From assembly GCA_947259375.1 (NCBI GenBank), contig CAMYLZ010000028.1:37154-101153 (forward strand): a DNA stretch of 64,000 nt, read 5' to 3'. This document shows, piece after piece, positions 28,462-37,481 of this stretch. The DNA comes from an uncultured Parvularculaceae bacterium. GTDB taxonomy: Bacteria; Pseudomonadota; Alphaproteobacteria; Caulobacterales; Parvularculaceae. Positions within the stretch are counted from its first letter, which is position 1. Each line of letters opens with the position of its first letter. Position numbers and translations under genes: made by a program. The notes beneath the pieces were generated by a model, which saw nothing but the letters and a program-made list of their open reading frames with translations, was not told the DNA's origin and ran no database searches.

Positions 28462-28899
28462 TCAGGAAAAATCCGCGCCTTCCGTTTCGGCGATCGATTT
28501 CACCAGATCGAGAACACGTTTTTTCACATCGACATCTTTGATCGCCGAAAAATACCGGCAAAGCTGAATACCGTCGGGCGAACTCAACAACGCCATGAAC
28601 GGATCGTCGCCATCCGCCTCGGCGAACCCCGCCGTCCGGAGGAAGCCGTCGCGATAGCCGTCGAAAAAATACTGGATCGATACGTCGAGATGATCGGCAA
28701 GCTCGAACATCTTGCTGGCGCTGATGCGATTGACGCCTTTTTCATATTTCTGAATCTGCTGAAATGTCAGGCCCATGGACTTGCCAAGGGATTCCTGGCT
28801 AACGCCCATCGCCATGCGCCGCAGCTTGACGCGCGCGCCCACATGCACATCCACCGGATGCGGACCGTCTTTCTTTGACGCCGCCTTCTGCTTCGCCAT
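28462..28899 (-). CDS. PraR/PhrR-like Xre-family transcriptional regulator
   Basis: The 145-residue protein has a lysine-rich start, then PVDVHVGARVKLRRMAMGVS and the HTH FQQIQKYEKGVNRISASKMF, followed by a C-terminal region ending in KRVLDLVKSIAETEG. This is the layout of the PraR/PhrR group of alphaproteobacterial regulators, known in rhizobia for control of biofilm, quorum sensing and stress genes. The gene order lnt-regulator-metK-trmB is conserved in several alphaproteobacterial orders. Palindromes directly upstream suggest autoregulation. Confidence 0.88.
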   Translation of the reverse strand: MAKQKAASKKDGPHPVDVHVGARVKLRRMAMGVSQESLGKSMGLTFQQIQKYEKGVNRISASKMFELADHLDVSIQYFFDGYRDGFLRTAGFAEADGDDPFMALLSSPDGIQLCRYFSAIKDVDVKKRVLDLVKSIAETEGADFS

Positions 28900-28933
28900 C
28901 GTAATCCCCCGCCGGGGGCTTTCTGGCCGCCCG

Positions 28934-28987
28934 GCAACCTTTCTGGGCTATTACTATATAGCCCACAACGCCCCGCGCAAAGGTTGC
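28934..28987 (-). promoter_or_regulatory. Nested inverted repeats upstream of the PraR-like gene
   Basis: An inner palindrome, TGGGCTAT (28944-28951) with ATAGCCCA (28958-28965) and a six-base spacer, is enclosed by an outer pair, GCAACCTTT (28934-28942) and AAAGGTTGC (28979-28987). The inner element lies about 45 bases before the regulator start and has the same 8-N6-8 geometry as the metK palindrome. It is probably the promoter/operator of the regulator gene. Confidence 0.55.
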
Positions 28988-28990
28988 GAC

Positions 28991-30610
28991 TCAGTTGATG
29001 CGGCGCGCATGACGGGCAGCAACCAGCGACGCCCCGGCGAACGCCGCGACCATCAGCCAGAAAACCCAATCGCCGAGCCGCGCATAGATCGTCGGCGGCA
29101 AGGGCGGCGGCAAGGGCGCGTCAATGCGCCCCGCCTCGTAAAGCGGCACACGGGCGAGGATGCGCCCCTTGGCGTCAATCAATGCGGATACGCCGGTATT
29201 GGCCGAGCGCGCCATGGGCAGCCCCGCCTCAATCGAGCGCAGGCGCGCCATGTCGAGATGCTGGCGCGGCCCGGATGTGTCGCCGAACCAAGCGTCATTG
29301 GTGACCGTCACGAGCCAGTCCGGCCGTTCCGATTTCGGATAGGACGCACCCGGAAAAATCGCCTCATAACAAACCATCGGCGCAAAGACCGAACCGCCCG
29401 CGCGCATCACGCGCGGGCCGGCGCCGGCGGTGAAACCGGCATCGCCATATGGCGTTAATTGTGCGAGGCCGACCGCGTTGAGCAAATCATAAAAAGGCAG
29501 ATATTCGCCGAACGGCACCAGGTGATGCTTGTCATAATGCGCGGTCACCGCCCGGCCGGCCGCCGTTTCTTCAACAATGGCAACGGAGTTGAAATAGCTG
29601 ATCGCATCGAGATCAGCGCGCTCGCGGCGCACGGCGCCGGCGATCAGCACTGAGTTTTCCGGCAATTCCCGGCTCAGCACGGCCAGCCCGTTCGCCGCCT
29701 CGTTCAATAAAGGCGCGCCATTTTCCGGCCAGATGACGAAGAGCTGCGCATCGGGCGGAACCGCGCCCGTCGAGCGGGTCAACTGGCGGTCAAAATTGCG
29801 CTGCCAGAAATCCCAGTTGATCTTTTCCCGCTGCGGAATGTTGGGCTGGACGATGCGCACCAGAATACGCGCATCGCCTTGCGGCTCCGGCGCGACTAAT
29901 CGCAAAACGCCGGCGATCATCACCAGCGCGGTTCCGGCGATCATGACCGCAAGCCCTGAAAGCGCTTGGCGGCTTGATTTCTCGCCTAACCTCGCCGCCG
30001 GGGCCGCCGCAAGCAGCGCCGCAAGCAGCGTTAATCCGTAAACGCCCCACCAGGCGGCGGTCTGCGCCGCGAGCGCGGAGCCAGCCAGCGCCTGACCGGG
30101 AAGGTTCCAAGGCAGACCCGTTAGCACATGCCCGCGCGCATATTCCACCGCCGCGATGACACAGGCGAACCAGAACAGGCGCGACCAGCCGGGCCGCCAG
30201 AACGAAACAGCGAGCACGCCGGCGGCGCCGTAAAACACGCCCAGAAACGCCGGCATGCCCATGATGGCGAAGGGCGCCATCCAGGCAAACTGGTCCGCTT
30301 CCACAAAGAATGAAAACGCCATCCAGTAAATACCGACGAGAAAATAGCCGAAACCGAAAAACCATCCGGCGGCGAAGGCGCTGCGCCGCGGGCGCGGGCC
30401 GCCGGCAGCGCCGTCAAGCAGGAGCACGAAGGAAGAGAACGCGACGGCGAAAAGCGGCAGCGCATAGACCGGCGCCATGGCGAGCCCCCCCGACGCGCCG
30501 GCGAGAGCGGCGGCGAGCCAGCGCCGCCAGCCGCGCAAACGCCGCAACCATTCCGCGCCGCGGTTCATGCCGTTCGCAAGCCGGCCGATCGCCAATATCG
30601 CTGATTTCAT
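28991..30610 (-). CDS. lnt: Apolipoprotein N-acyltransferase
   Basis: The 539-residue protein has about seven N-terminal membrane helices and a C-terminal nitrilase-type periplasmic domain. Its catalytic triad motifs are visible: Glu in IWPENGAP (near 296), Lys in DKHHLVPFGEYLP and Cys in MVCYEAIFPGA (near 413). Lnt adds the third acyl chain to lipoproteins, and the window itself encodes at least four lipoproteins. The start at 30610 gives a normal N-terminus and leaves seven bases to the corC stop. Confidence 0.96.
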   Translation of the reverse strand: MKSAILAIGRLANGMNRGAEWLRRLRGWRRWLAAALAGASGGLAMAPVYALPLFAVAFSSFVLLLDGAAGGPRPRRSAFAAGWFFGFGYFLVGIYWMAFSFFVEADQFAWMAPFAIMGMPAFLGVFYGAAGVLAVSFWRPGWSRLFWFACVIAAVEYARGHVLTGLPWNLPGQALAGSALAAQTAAWWGVYGLTLLAALLAAAPAARLGEKSSRQALSGLAVMIAGTALVMIAGVLRLVAPEPQGDARILVRIVQPNIPQREKINWDFWQRNFDRQLTRSTGAVPPDAQLFVIWPENGAPLLNEAANGLAVLSRELPENSVLIAGAVRRERADLDAISYFNSVAIVEETAAGRAVTAHYDKHHLVPFGEYLPFYDLLNAVGLAQLTPYGDAGFTAGAGPRVMRAGGSVFAPMVCYEAIFPGASYPKSERPDWLVTVTNDAWFGDTSGPRQHLDMARLRSIEAGLPMARSANTGVSALIDAKGRILARVPLYEAGRIDAPLPPPLPPTIYARLGDWVFWLMVAAFAGASLVAARHARRIN

Positions 30611-30617
30611 GCCGGCG

Positions 30618-31502
30618 TTACTCCGCCGCCTTGCCCGCGATACGCGCGGCGGAAGGGCGGATGCGCAATTTTCGGACCTTGCGCGCATCGCCTTCGGTGA
30701 CTTCAATGTCAAAACCGTTTTGCGCCGTCAAAATCTCGCCGCGCTGCGGCACGCGCCCGGCGACGGACACCGCATAGCCGCCAACCGTATCAACCTCATC
30801 ATCTTCCGCATGCAAATGAAGCCCTGTTTCATCCGCGAAGTCGGAAAGCTCGACCCGCGCATCGACGTCCCAGCCGCCCGTGGCGATCGGCGCGATCAGC
30901 AGCGCGTCATCGTCATCATGCTCGTCATTGATCTCGCCGACAATTTCTTCGACCAGATCCTCGATCGTGACGAGCCCGTCCGTGCCTCCATATTCGTCGA
31001 TCACCAGCGCCATGTGAATGCGCGAGGCCTGCATGCGCAATAAAAGGTCGGTGACGCGCATGGAGGGCGGCACGTAAAGCACATCGCGGCGCAGTGATTT
31101 CAGGATCGGGCCGTCGGCCGGCAGCGGCGCCGCATCATCGGCAATCAGCCCGATCACGTCCTTGATGTGGACCATGCCCACCGGGTCGTCGAGATCGCCG
31201 CGATAGATCGGCATGCGCGAATGGCCGGCTTCGGAAAACAGTCGGATCAATTCCTGCATCGGCGTTTCAATATCGACGGCGGCGATATCGGCGCGCGGCG
31301 CCATGACGTCGACGACTTTTTTCTCATCGAAGGCGATGACCCGCTCAATCATTTCGCGGCGCGCGCGATTGACCTGCTGCGCTGCGACCTCGTCATCTTC
31401 GCCGACCGCAGCGGCAAACGCATCCGCGCGCGAGGATTTTCCGATCAGGGCGCGCAGCCGCGCCAAGATACTGTCTGCCCCGTCATGGCTTTCGCCGTTC
31501 AT
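30618..31502 (-). CDS. corC: Hemolysin/CorC family CBS-domain protein
   Basis: About 294 residues: two CBS domains (VMAPRADIAAVDIETPMQEL; and RRDVLYVPPSMRVTDLLLRM with HMALVIDEYGGTDGLVTIED) and a C-terminal CorC/HlyC transporter-associated domain (WDVDARVELSDFADETGL, GGYAVSVAGRVPQRGE). No membrane domain is present, as in classical CorC. The family is linked to magnesium and cobalt efflux and occurs beside ybeY and lnt in most proteobacteria. The start (ATG, 31502) avoids overlap with ybeY. Confidence 0.93.
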   Translation of the reverse strand: MNGESHDGADSILARLRALIGKSSRADAFAAAVGEDDEVAAQQVNRARREMIERVIAFDEKKVVDVMAPRADIAAVDIETPMQELIRLFSEAGHSRMPIYRGDLDDPVGMVHIKDVIGLIADDAAPLPADGPILKSLRRDVLYVPPSMRVTDLLLRMQASRIHMALVIDEYGGTDGLVTIEDLVEEIVGEINDEHDDDDALLIAPIATGGWDVDARVELSDFADETGLHLHAEDDEVDTVGGYAVSVAGRVPQRGEILTAQNGFDIEVTEGDARKVRKLRIRPSAARIAGKAAE

Positions 31503-31518
31503 TGTCTTTCGGCCCCAG

Positions 31519-31986
31519 TTAGTCCGCCGCGTCGCCGTAAGGGTCGTCGACATCCATGGTCGCGAGAATTTCGCTCTCGCGCCGCTCCATCAATTCCGCT
31601 TCTTCATCAGCTTGATGATCATACCCGATCAGATGCAGCATTGCATGGATAATCAAATGGGCGGCGTGGTCGCGCAATGCAACATTCTTTTCCGCCGCCT
31701 CGCGCATGCAGGTCTCGCGCGCGATCGCGATATCGCCGAGAAATCCGCCCGGCCCAGTTGCTGGCCCTGCTGCCGGAAATGACAGGACATTCGTCGCCTT
31801 GTCCTTGCCGCGATATTGCGCATTGAGCGCCCGGATCGCCGCGTCGTCGCAAAAAAGCAGCGCGATTTCGCCAGCAACGCGCGGTTCGGCGGCCGCCGCC
31901 GCATGCGCGCAAGCCTCCGCCAGCGCCTGCCCGTCAGGCAGCGCGTCCAGCCAGCCCGCATCCTCGATCACCGCTTCGATCATCAA
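31519..31986 (-). CDS. ybeY: Endoribonuclease YbeY
   Basis: The 155-residue protein has the zinc-binding signature HAMLHLIGYDH followed by EAELMERRE, and the upstream NAQYRGKDKATNVLSFP motif. YbeY takes part in 16S rRNA 3'-end maturation and ribosome quality control. Its ATG overlaps the phoH stop by four bases (ATGA), so the two are translationally coupled. Confidence 0.96.
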   Translation of the reverse strand: MMIEAVIEDAGWLDALPDGQALAEACAHAAAAAEPRVAGEIALLFCDDAAIRALNAQYRGKDKATNVLSFPAAGPATGPGGFLGDIAIARETCMREAAEKNVALRDHAAHLIIHAMLHLIGYDHQADEEAELMERRESEILATMDVDDPYGDAAD

Positions 31987-32957
31987 GCCGGTCTCGGGCT
32001 GCGCGCATCGCGCTTGTCGTAGGCGTCGATAATGCGCGAAACCAATGGATGGCGAATAACATCGCCGGCGGTGAAGCGCACATCCGCGACGCCTTCGACG
32101 CCGGACAACACCCCGAGCGCGTCGGCGAGGCCGGAGGCTTCGCCCGCCGGCAGGTCGGTCTGGGACGGATCGCCGGTCACCGCCATATGCGCGCCTTCGC
32201 CAAGCCGGGTCAGGAACATTTTCATCTGCGCCGGCGTCGCGTTTTGCGCTTCGTCGAGAATCACCGCCGAGCGCGCCAGCGTGCGCCCACGCATGAAGGC
32301 GATGGGCGCGATCTCAATATCGCCCGATGCAATGCGCCGCTCCACATAATCCGTATGCATCATGTCATGCAGGGCATCGTAAAGCGGCCGCAGGAACGGA
32401 TCGACTTTTTCCTTCATGTCGCCGGGCAGGAAGCCGATGCGCTCGCCAGCCTCAAGCGCCGGGCGCGACAGGATGATCCGCTCCACTTGGCCGGACAAAA
32501 GCAACCCAACCGCATGGGCGACCGCCAGATAGGTCTTGCCGGTGCCGGCCGGGCCGACGCCGAAAGTAAGGTCATGAGCATCAAGAGCGCGCAAATAGGC
32601 CGCCTGATTGGGCGTGCGCGCCGAAATCAGCCGTCTCGGGGTCTTTACCGACGGCGTCACCGTCGGAATGCTTTGCGGCGTTTCACTCAACTTCGCCGCC
32701 GCCCGCACTTCCGCCGGCCCGACCCCTTCGCCGCGATGAAGCCGCGCGTAAAGCGCCGAAAGCGCGGCCAGCGCGCGCATGCGCGCCGAGGGCGGTCCGG
32801 AGACGGCGAAGCGATTGCCGCGCGGGTCGATGCGCACGCCAAGCGCGTCTTCGAGAATGGAAAGATGGGCGTCATGTTCGCCAGAAAGCCCGGCGACAAG
32901 GCGATTGTCGTCAAAATCGATATGCTCGATGTCGCCCGCGTTTGTCTGTTCGCTCAA
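31983..32957 (-). CDS. phoH: PhoH family ATPase
   Basis: The 324-residue protein has an N-terminal KH-like region and a P-loop ATPase/helicase-like domain: [16 protein letters not shown] (Walker A), [37 protein letters not shown] (Walker B) and [10 protein letters not shown]. This matches the PhoL/YbeZ type that works with YbeY. It overlaps ybeY downstream and miaB upstream by four bases each, so miaB-phoH-ybeY is one coupled unit. Confidence 0.95.
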   Translation of the reverse strand: MSEQTNAGDIEHIDFDDNRLVAGLSGEHDAHLSILEDALGVRIDPRGNRFAVSGPPSARMRALAALSALYARLHRGEGVGPAEVRAAAKLSETPQSIPTVTPSVKTPRRLISARTPNQAAYLRALDAHDLTFGVGPAGTGKTYLAVAHAVGLLLSGQVERIILSRPALEAGERIGFLPGDMKEKVDPFLRPLYDALHDMMHTDYVERRIASGDIEIAPIAFMRGRTLARSAVILDEAQNATPAQMKMFLTRLGEGAHMAVTGDPSQTDLPAGEASGLADALGVLSGVEGVADVRFTAGDVIRHPLVSRIIDAYDKRDARSPRPA

Positions 32958-34312
32958 GCGGCCGCCTCACCCTTTCCTACCAACACGCCGGCAAGCGCAT
33001 TCGGGGTGGTGTCCTCGATCTTCACCGGCGCGATAGAGCCTAGCATGGATTGTGGGGCCGAGACATGAACGCTTTGCAAATATGGCGAGCGCCCGACCAA
33101 TTGCCCGTCATGACGGCCGGTCTTCTCAAACAGCACCGGCAGGATTGCGCCCAGTTGCGCGGCGTTGAACGCCTGACGCTGGCGCTCCAGCAGCGCTTGC
33201 AGGCGGGCGAGGCGGTCGTCTTTTTCCGCCTCCGCCACCTGTTTGGGCATCGCCGCGCCGGGCGTGCCCGGCCGGCGCGAATATTTGAAGGAATAGGCGG
33301 AAGCATAGCCGACGGCCTCGACAAGGGCCAATGTCGCTTCAAAATCCTCACTCGTTTCGCCGGGGAAACCAACAATGAAGTCGCCGGAAAGCGCGATATC
33401 AGGGCGCGCGGCGCGGATGCGCTCGATCAGCCGCAGATAATGCTCTGCGGTATGGCCGCGATTCATGGCTTTCAGCACCCGGTCCGATCCCGCCTGCACC
33501 GGCAGATGCAGATAGGGCATCAGTTTTTCTTCCTCGCCCAGCGCCGCGATCAGCCCGTCATCCATGTCGCGCGGATGCGACGTCGTAAAACGGATGCGGT
33601 CCAGCCCGTCGATCTTCGCAAGATGGCGGCACAACTCGCCGAGCCCCCACGCCTCGCCCGGCGCGCCCGCCGGCGGCGGCGATGTCCAGGCATTGACGTT
33701 CTGGCCGAGCAAAGTGATTTCCCGGACGCTCTGGGCGGCGAGCGCCCGCGCTTCGGCGACGATGGCGTCAACCCGGCGCGAGACTTCGGCGCCGCGCGTA
33801 TAAGGGACGACGCAGAATGTACAGAACTTGTCGCAGCCTTCCTGGACGGTGAGGAACGCGCTCGGCCCGTCTGCTTTTCGCTCGGCCAGCCGGTCGAATT
33901 TCTCATCAACCGCGAAATCCGTTTCGAGGATGTCGCCGCCATCGCGCGCCGCGCGGGCGATCAGCTCCGGCAGGCGGTGATAGGCCTGCGGGCCCACCAC
34001 CATATCCACCTGGGGCGCGCGCGCGGTGATCTCTGCGCCTTCAGCCTGTGCGACGCATCCGGCGACGGCGATCTTCATATCGCCGCCAGCTTTCGTCCGC
34101 GCTTCTTTCATGCGCTTTAATCGTCCGAGTTCGGAATAGACTTTCTCGGCCGCCTTTTCACGAATATGGCAAGTGTTCAAGATCACGAGGTCGGCCGCGT
34201 CAGGCGTATCCGCGACGCCATAGCCGAGCGGCTTCAACAGCCCCGCCATGCGTTCTGAATCGTAAACATTCATCTGGCACCCGTAAGTGCGGATGAAGAC
34301 GGATTTGCCCAT
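32954..34312 (-). CDS. miaB: tRNA-2-methylthio-N6-dimethylallyladenosine synthase MiaB
   Basis: About 452 residues. The N-terminal UPF0004 domain has three cluster cysteines ([24 protein letters not shown]), the radical SAM motif is CDKFCTFC, and a C-terminal TRAM domain ends the protein. MiaB adds the methylthio group to i6A37 in tRNA. The ATG at 34312 ([12 protein letters not shown]) is preferred to a TTG seven codons upstream. Its stop overlaps the phoH start. Confidence 0.96.
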   Translation of the reverse strand: MGKSVFIRTYGCQMNVYDSERMAGLLKPLGYGVADTPDAADLVILNTCHIREKAAEKVYSELGRLKRMKEARTKAGGDMKIAVAGCVAQAEGAEITARAPQVDMVVGPQAYHRLPELIARAARDGGDILETDFAVDEKFDRLAERKADGPSAFLTVQEGCDKFCTFCVVPYTRGAEVSRRVDAIVAEARALAAQSVREITLLGQNVNAWTSPPPAGAPGEAWGLGELCRHLAKIDGLDRIRFTTSHPRDMDDGLIAALGEEEKLMPYLHLPVQAGSDRVLKAMNRGHTAEHYLRLIERIRAARPDIALSGDFIVGFPGETSEDFEATLALVEAVGYASAYSFKYSRRPGTPGAAMPKQVAEAEKDDRLARLQALLERQRQAFNAAQLGAILPVLFEKTGRHDGQLVGRSPYLQSVHVSAPQSMLGSIAPVKIEDTTPNALAGVLVGKGEAAA

Positions 34313-34497
34313 TTTTCGCCCGATCTCGGTCAATTTCTGCGTCTTTAATCGCGAAGGCCGCTATTTAGGGGCCTTGGAGCCGGGATGCAATCCAAACCCT
34401 CGCGGGGTTGTGAGTAGGGTTGGTTTGATCGCATAATGGCCGGCGCGCAGAATGCGACAGCGTGGGGAACGCGTATTTGTTCTCTTGAGGGCTTGGA

Positions 34498-35265
34498 ATG
34501 AGGATTACTAACGGTCAGTTCCTTGGGCTGTCCGCGGCGGCATGCGTATTCATGGCCGAGACCGCATTAGCCAGCGCACCCGGCGAGGCGACCAACATCG
34601 CCAAGCCGGTGGTTGTGGAAATGTTCCTGTCTCAGGCATGCAACTCCTGCATCGCGGCGAGCGCGTTGATGAACGAGCTTGCGTCCCGCGACGACGTGGT
34701 CGCGCTGAGTTGGCATGTCGATTACTGGAACATGCTGAACACCAAATCGGGGCGCTGGGTCGACCCTTATTCGGCCGCCGCCTATACCGCGCGTCAGAAA
34801 ACCTACAATTTGCGGATCCGCAATCGCAGCTCGGTCTATACGCCGCAAGCGATCGTCAATGGCGCAGCGGAAACCGTCGGATCGGCCGAACGAAAGCTCC
34901 GGACGCTGATTGATAACGCCGCCAGCGAAAGCGCGCAAAACGACAAAAAACACGCCGGCGTCACCGCCGCGATGGATGACGATCACGCTTGCTCATTCAC
35001 GGTCACCGAAAGCGAGACCGGCGGCAACGCCTATCTCGTCACGTTCAAGCGCCGTGTGGCGACGCATATTCCGCGTGGCGAGAACGCCGGCAAGGTTTTC
35101 AACGGCGTCAACATTGTCACAGGCGTGCAATCGCTTGGCGTTGTCCTGAAAAGCGGCGCCGAACTATCCGCGCCGATGCCAGCCGATGGCGAAGGCTGCG
35201 CGCTGATCGTTCAGGATCCGGTCGAAGCGCGCATCGTCGCCGCCGCCTATTGCCCGACGGGCTAA
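34498..35265 (+). CDS. DUF1223 exported thioredoxin-like protein
   Basis: The 255-residue protein has a signal peptide (cut near ALASA, residue 27) and a DUF1223 domain: VVEMFLSQACNSCIAASALM with a CxxC pair at Cys48 and Cys51, ALSWHVDYWN, and the later VYTPQAIVNG. The fold is thioredoxin-like and secreted; the redox role is likely but unproven. Most relatives have CSSC followed by PP, while here it is CNSC followed by IA. It is the only plus-strand gene in the tsaB-trmB stretch and interrupts fur-miaB. Confidence 0.85.
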   Translation: MRITNGQFLGLSAAACVFMAETALASAPGEATNIAKPVVVEMFLSQACNSCIAASALMNELASRDDVVALSWHVDYWNMLNTKSGRWVDPYSAAAYTARQKTYNLRIRNRSSVYTPQAIVNGAAETVGSAERKLRTLIDNAASESAQNDKKHAGVTAAMDDDHACSFTVTESETGGNAYLVTFKRRVATHIPRGENAGKVFNGVNIVTGVQSLGVVLKSGAELSAPMPADGEGCALIVQDPVEARIVAAAYCPTG

Positions 35266-35272
35266 AGCGCCG

Positions 35273-36379
35273 CTATTCCGCCGCCGGTCCGGAAGCGCCC
35301 AGCGCCGCGACTTCTTCGACATATGCCTGGCGTTTTTGCCTGTTGATTTCGTCGAATTCTTCGGCCCGCTCATTATCGCGCGCCACCAGCGCGTCGTAAT
35401 TGGTGTTGGCGAAATCCAGCACGCCCATCTTGTCGTAAGCGGCCTGTATTTTGTCCGACCACAGACCGATATCGCGCACAATAGGCACGATGCGCTGGAA
35501 CAGCATGGAACGGAACGCCTGCATATAACCGGATTGCTGCTGCGCGGCGACGCATTCATCGACCGGCAGGCCGAGATGCTCATAGATTTCCCGGCCCTCG
35601 AACCGGTCGCGCATATGGTAACAGGCCTCGACCAGAAACTCTTCGCGTTCGTCCCGCTCGGCCTGCGTCAATTGCGGATAGTAATCGCGCAAGGTGACGC
35701 GGCCAAAAGCGACATGGCGCGATTCATCCTGCATCACATAAGCGTTCACCATTTGCGCCAGCGGGTTGGACGCCGTTTCGCGGATATTGTTGAACGCGGC
35801 GAGCGCCAGCCCCTCGATCACGACCTGCATGGCGAGATACGTCATGTCCCAGCGGGAATCGCGCAACGCCTGATCGACCAGCGTCTGCAAGGGCTTCGTC
35901 ATCGGATAGGCCACATCGAAACGCTCGATGAATTTCTTGTAGACCTCGACATGGCGCGCTTCGTCCATCACCTGGGTCGAGGCGTAGAATTTGGCGTCAA
36001 GGTCAGGCACCTGCTGGACGATTTTCGCCGCGCAGATCAGCGCCGCCTGCTCGCCCTGCATGAATTGCGAAATCGTCCAGGACTGGAAATGGCGCCGGCA
36101 ATGGGCCTTTTCCTTGTCGCTCATCTTGCCCCAGACTGGCGTGTGGTAAATGCCGGAAAGCTCATCGGGAATGCCCATCGGGTTTTCTTCCCCGAGCTGC
36201 TCGTCCCAGTCGACGCGGGTCAGCGCGTCCCACTGCATGTCCTTGCCCTTTTGATAAAGGTGCATCATCTGCTTGCGGCCGTCGTCATAGTCCCAGTCGA
36301 ATGCGGCTTCGAAACCTTGGGGGACGGTCCAGCACGGATCGATATCGGGGATCGGATAGAGCTCGCGTAGAGACGGCAT
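35273..36379 (-). CDS. Ferritin-like diiron protein, function unknown
   Basis: The 368-residue all-helical protein has two iron-ligand pairs: Glu in FMQGEQAAL with DEARHVE (ExxH), then Glu in VIEGLALAAF with DESRHVAFG (ExxH). This is the four-helix diiron arrangement of ribonucleotide reductase R2, ferritin-like oxidases and AurF-type oxygenases. It has neither a signal peptide nor the R2 tyrosyl-radical context that would allow an R2 call, and no reductase large subunit lies nearby. It is probably an oxygenase or oxidase acting on an organic substrate. Its neighbour is fur, in the same orientation, which may connect it to iron. Confidence 0.75.
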   Translation of the reverse strand: MPSLRELYPIPDIDPCWTVPQGFEAAFDWDYDDGRKQMMHLYQKGKDMQWDALTRVDWDEQLGEENPMGIPDELSGIYHTPVWGKMSDKEKAHCRRHFQSWTISQFMQGEQAALICAAKIVQQVPDLDAKFYASTQVMDEARHVEVYKKFIERFDVAYPMTKPLQTLVDQALRDSRWDMTYLAMQVVIEGLALAAFNNIRETASNPLAQMVNAYVMQDESRHVAFGRVTLRDYYPQLTQAERDEREEFLVEACYHMRDRFEGREIYEHLGLPVDECVAAQQQSGYMQAFRSMLFQRIVPIVRDIGLWSDKIQAAYDKMGVLDFANTNYDALVARDNERAEEFDEINRQKRQAYVEEVAALGASGPAAE

Positions 36380-36511
36380 AGAGTTTCCTCCCGCAGGCGC
36401 GCTCTTTTTGCGGCGCGCTTTTCAGGTGATGCGCGAGAGGTACACTAGGCAGTTTACTTTAACAAAGTCAATCATTGCGGCTGTGGTTTGAACGGCCGTG
36501 AGAACGGAATG

Positions 36512-36928
36512 TTAATCGCCTTTTTTTTCGAGCGGCACGCCGTAGAGCTCGAGCCGGTGATCAACCAGCCTGAAGCCATGCTGTTCGGCGATCTTCTTTT
36601 GCAGCGCCTCGATTTCCTCATTGACGAACTCGATGACCGCGCCGGACCGCAGATCGATCAAATGGTCGTGGTGAACCTCTGTCGCCTCTTCATAGCGCGC
36701 ACGGCCATCCTGGAAATCATGCCGTTCGACAACGCCGGCTTCTTCGAACAGGCGCATGGTGCGATAGACGGTGGCGATCGAAATCTTGTCATCGATCGCT
36801 GTCGCCCGGCGGTGAATTTCCTCGACATCGGGATGATCGTCCGCGCCGGAAAGCACCCGCGCGATGACCCTGCGCTGTTCCGTCATGCGCATGCCCTTGT
36901 CGATGCATAGTTTCTCGAGCCTGTCCAT
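36512..36928 (-). CDS. fur: Fur family metalloregulator
   Basis: The 138-residue protein has the Fur winged helix (MRMTEQRRVIARVL and SIATVYRTMRLFEEAGVV) and the metal-binding start of the dimerisation domain, EVHHDHLIDLRSGAVIEF. The CxxC usually following HHDHL in Fur is absent (IDLRSG instead), as in the alphaproteobacterial Fur/Mur group, which may respond to iron or manganese. The position between rimI and miaB agrees with the canonical alphaproteobacterial fur locus. The start at 36928 gives the normal length. Confidence 0.94.
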   Translation of the reverse strand: MDRLEKLCIDKGMRMTEQRRVIARVLSGADDHPDVEEIHRRATAIDDKISIATVYRTMRLFEEAGVVERHDFQDGRARYEEATEVHHDHLIDLRSGAVIEFVNEEIEALQKKIAEQHGFRLVDHRLELYGVPLEKKGD

Positions 36929-37031
36929 GATCCGCGCTCCTTGGGGCCTTGATCTCTTGCATATTCCTAGCGGCGTCTTTATCGGCGCGCCCGCCCCGGC
37001 TGGCAACTCGTAAGCGGAGATTTGTGAACGA

Positions 37032-37481
37032 TTACAACCGGCAGGCCATGACCGCCGCGTCGCCGCCATCCCGGTAATACCGCTTGCGCAAACCGGCCGG
37101 CGCAAAGCCCGCACGCCGGTAGAGCGCGCAGGCGGCGACATTGGCGACGTCGACCTCAAGAAACATTGTCGCCGCGCCGGTATGGCGCGCCGCCGCCAGC
37201 GCCGCCGCCAGTAGGGCCGCACCGAGCCCGCCCTGACGCGCCTCCGGCGCAACCCCGATCGCCAGTAGTTCCGCCTCGCCGTCAAGGTCGCGCCACAGCG
37301 CAAAGCCGAGCGGCGGCGCGGGCCGGCCTTCGCCGCCGAGTAATACCGACACGCCAGGGGCGGTCATACTTTCGCGCACGCCCTGATCGCCCCAGCTGCG
37401 ATCGCCAAACGCCCGCGCCTCAAGGCGGACCAGCGCCGCCGCCTCGTCAGGCTCTGCCGGGTAGACGCCCCACTCCGGCAT
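37032..37481 (-). CDS. rimI: Ribosomal protein S18 alanine N-acetyltransferase
   Basis: A 149-residue GNAT protein with LLAIGVAPEARQGGLGAALL (acetyl-CoA loop) and the RimI-type ending FLEVDVANVAACALYRRAGF then RKRYYRDGGDAAVM. RimI acetylates the N-terminal alanine of S18. Its start touches the tsaB stop by one base, the common tsaB-rimI coupling. Confidence 0.93.
   Translation of the reverse strand: MPEWGVYPAEPDEAAALVRLEARAFGDRSWGDQGVRESMTAPGVSVLLGGEGRPAPPLGFALWRDLDGEAELLAIGVAPEARQGGLGAALLAAALAAARHTGAATMFLEVDVANVAACALYRRAGFAPAGLRKRYYRDGGDAAVMACRL

Noticed and set aside
34392..34422. CAAACCCT/AGGGTTGG imperfect repeats upstream of the DUF1223 gene
   Set aside because: Arms are imperfect and overlap in several ways; no clear operator or repeat unit can be defined.
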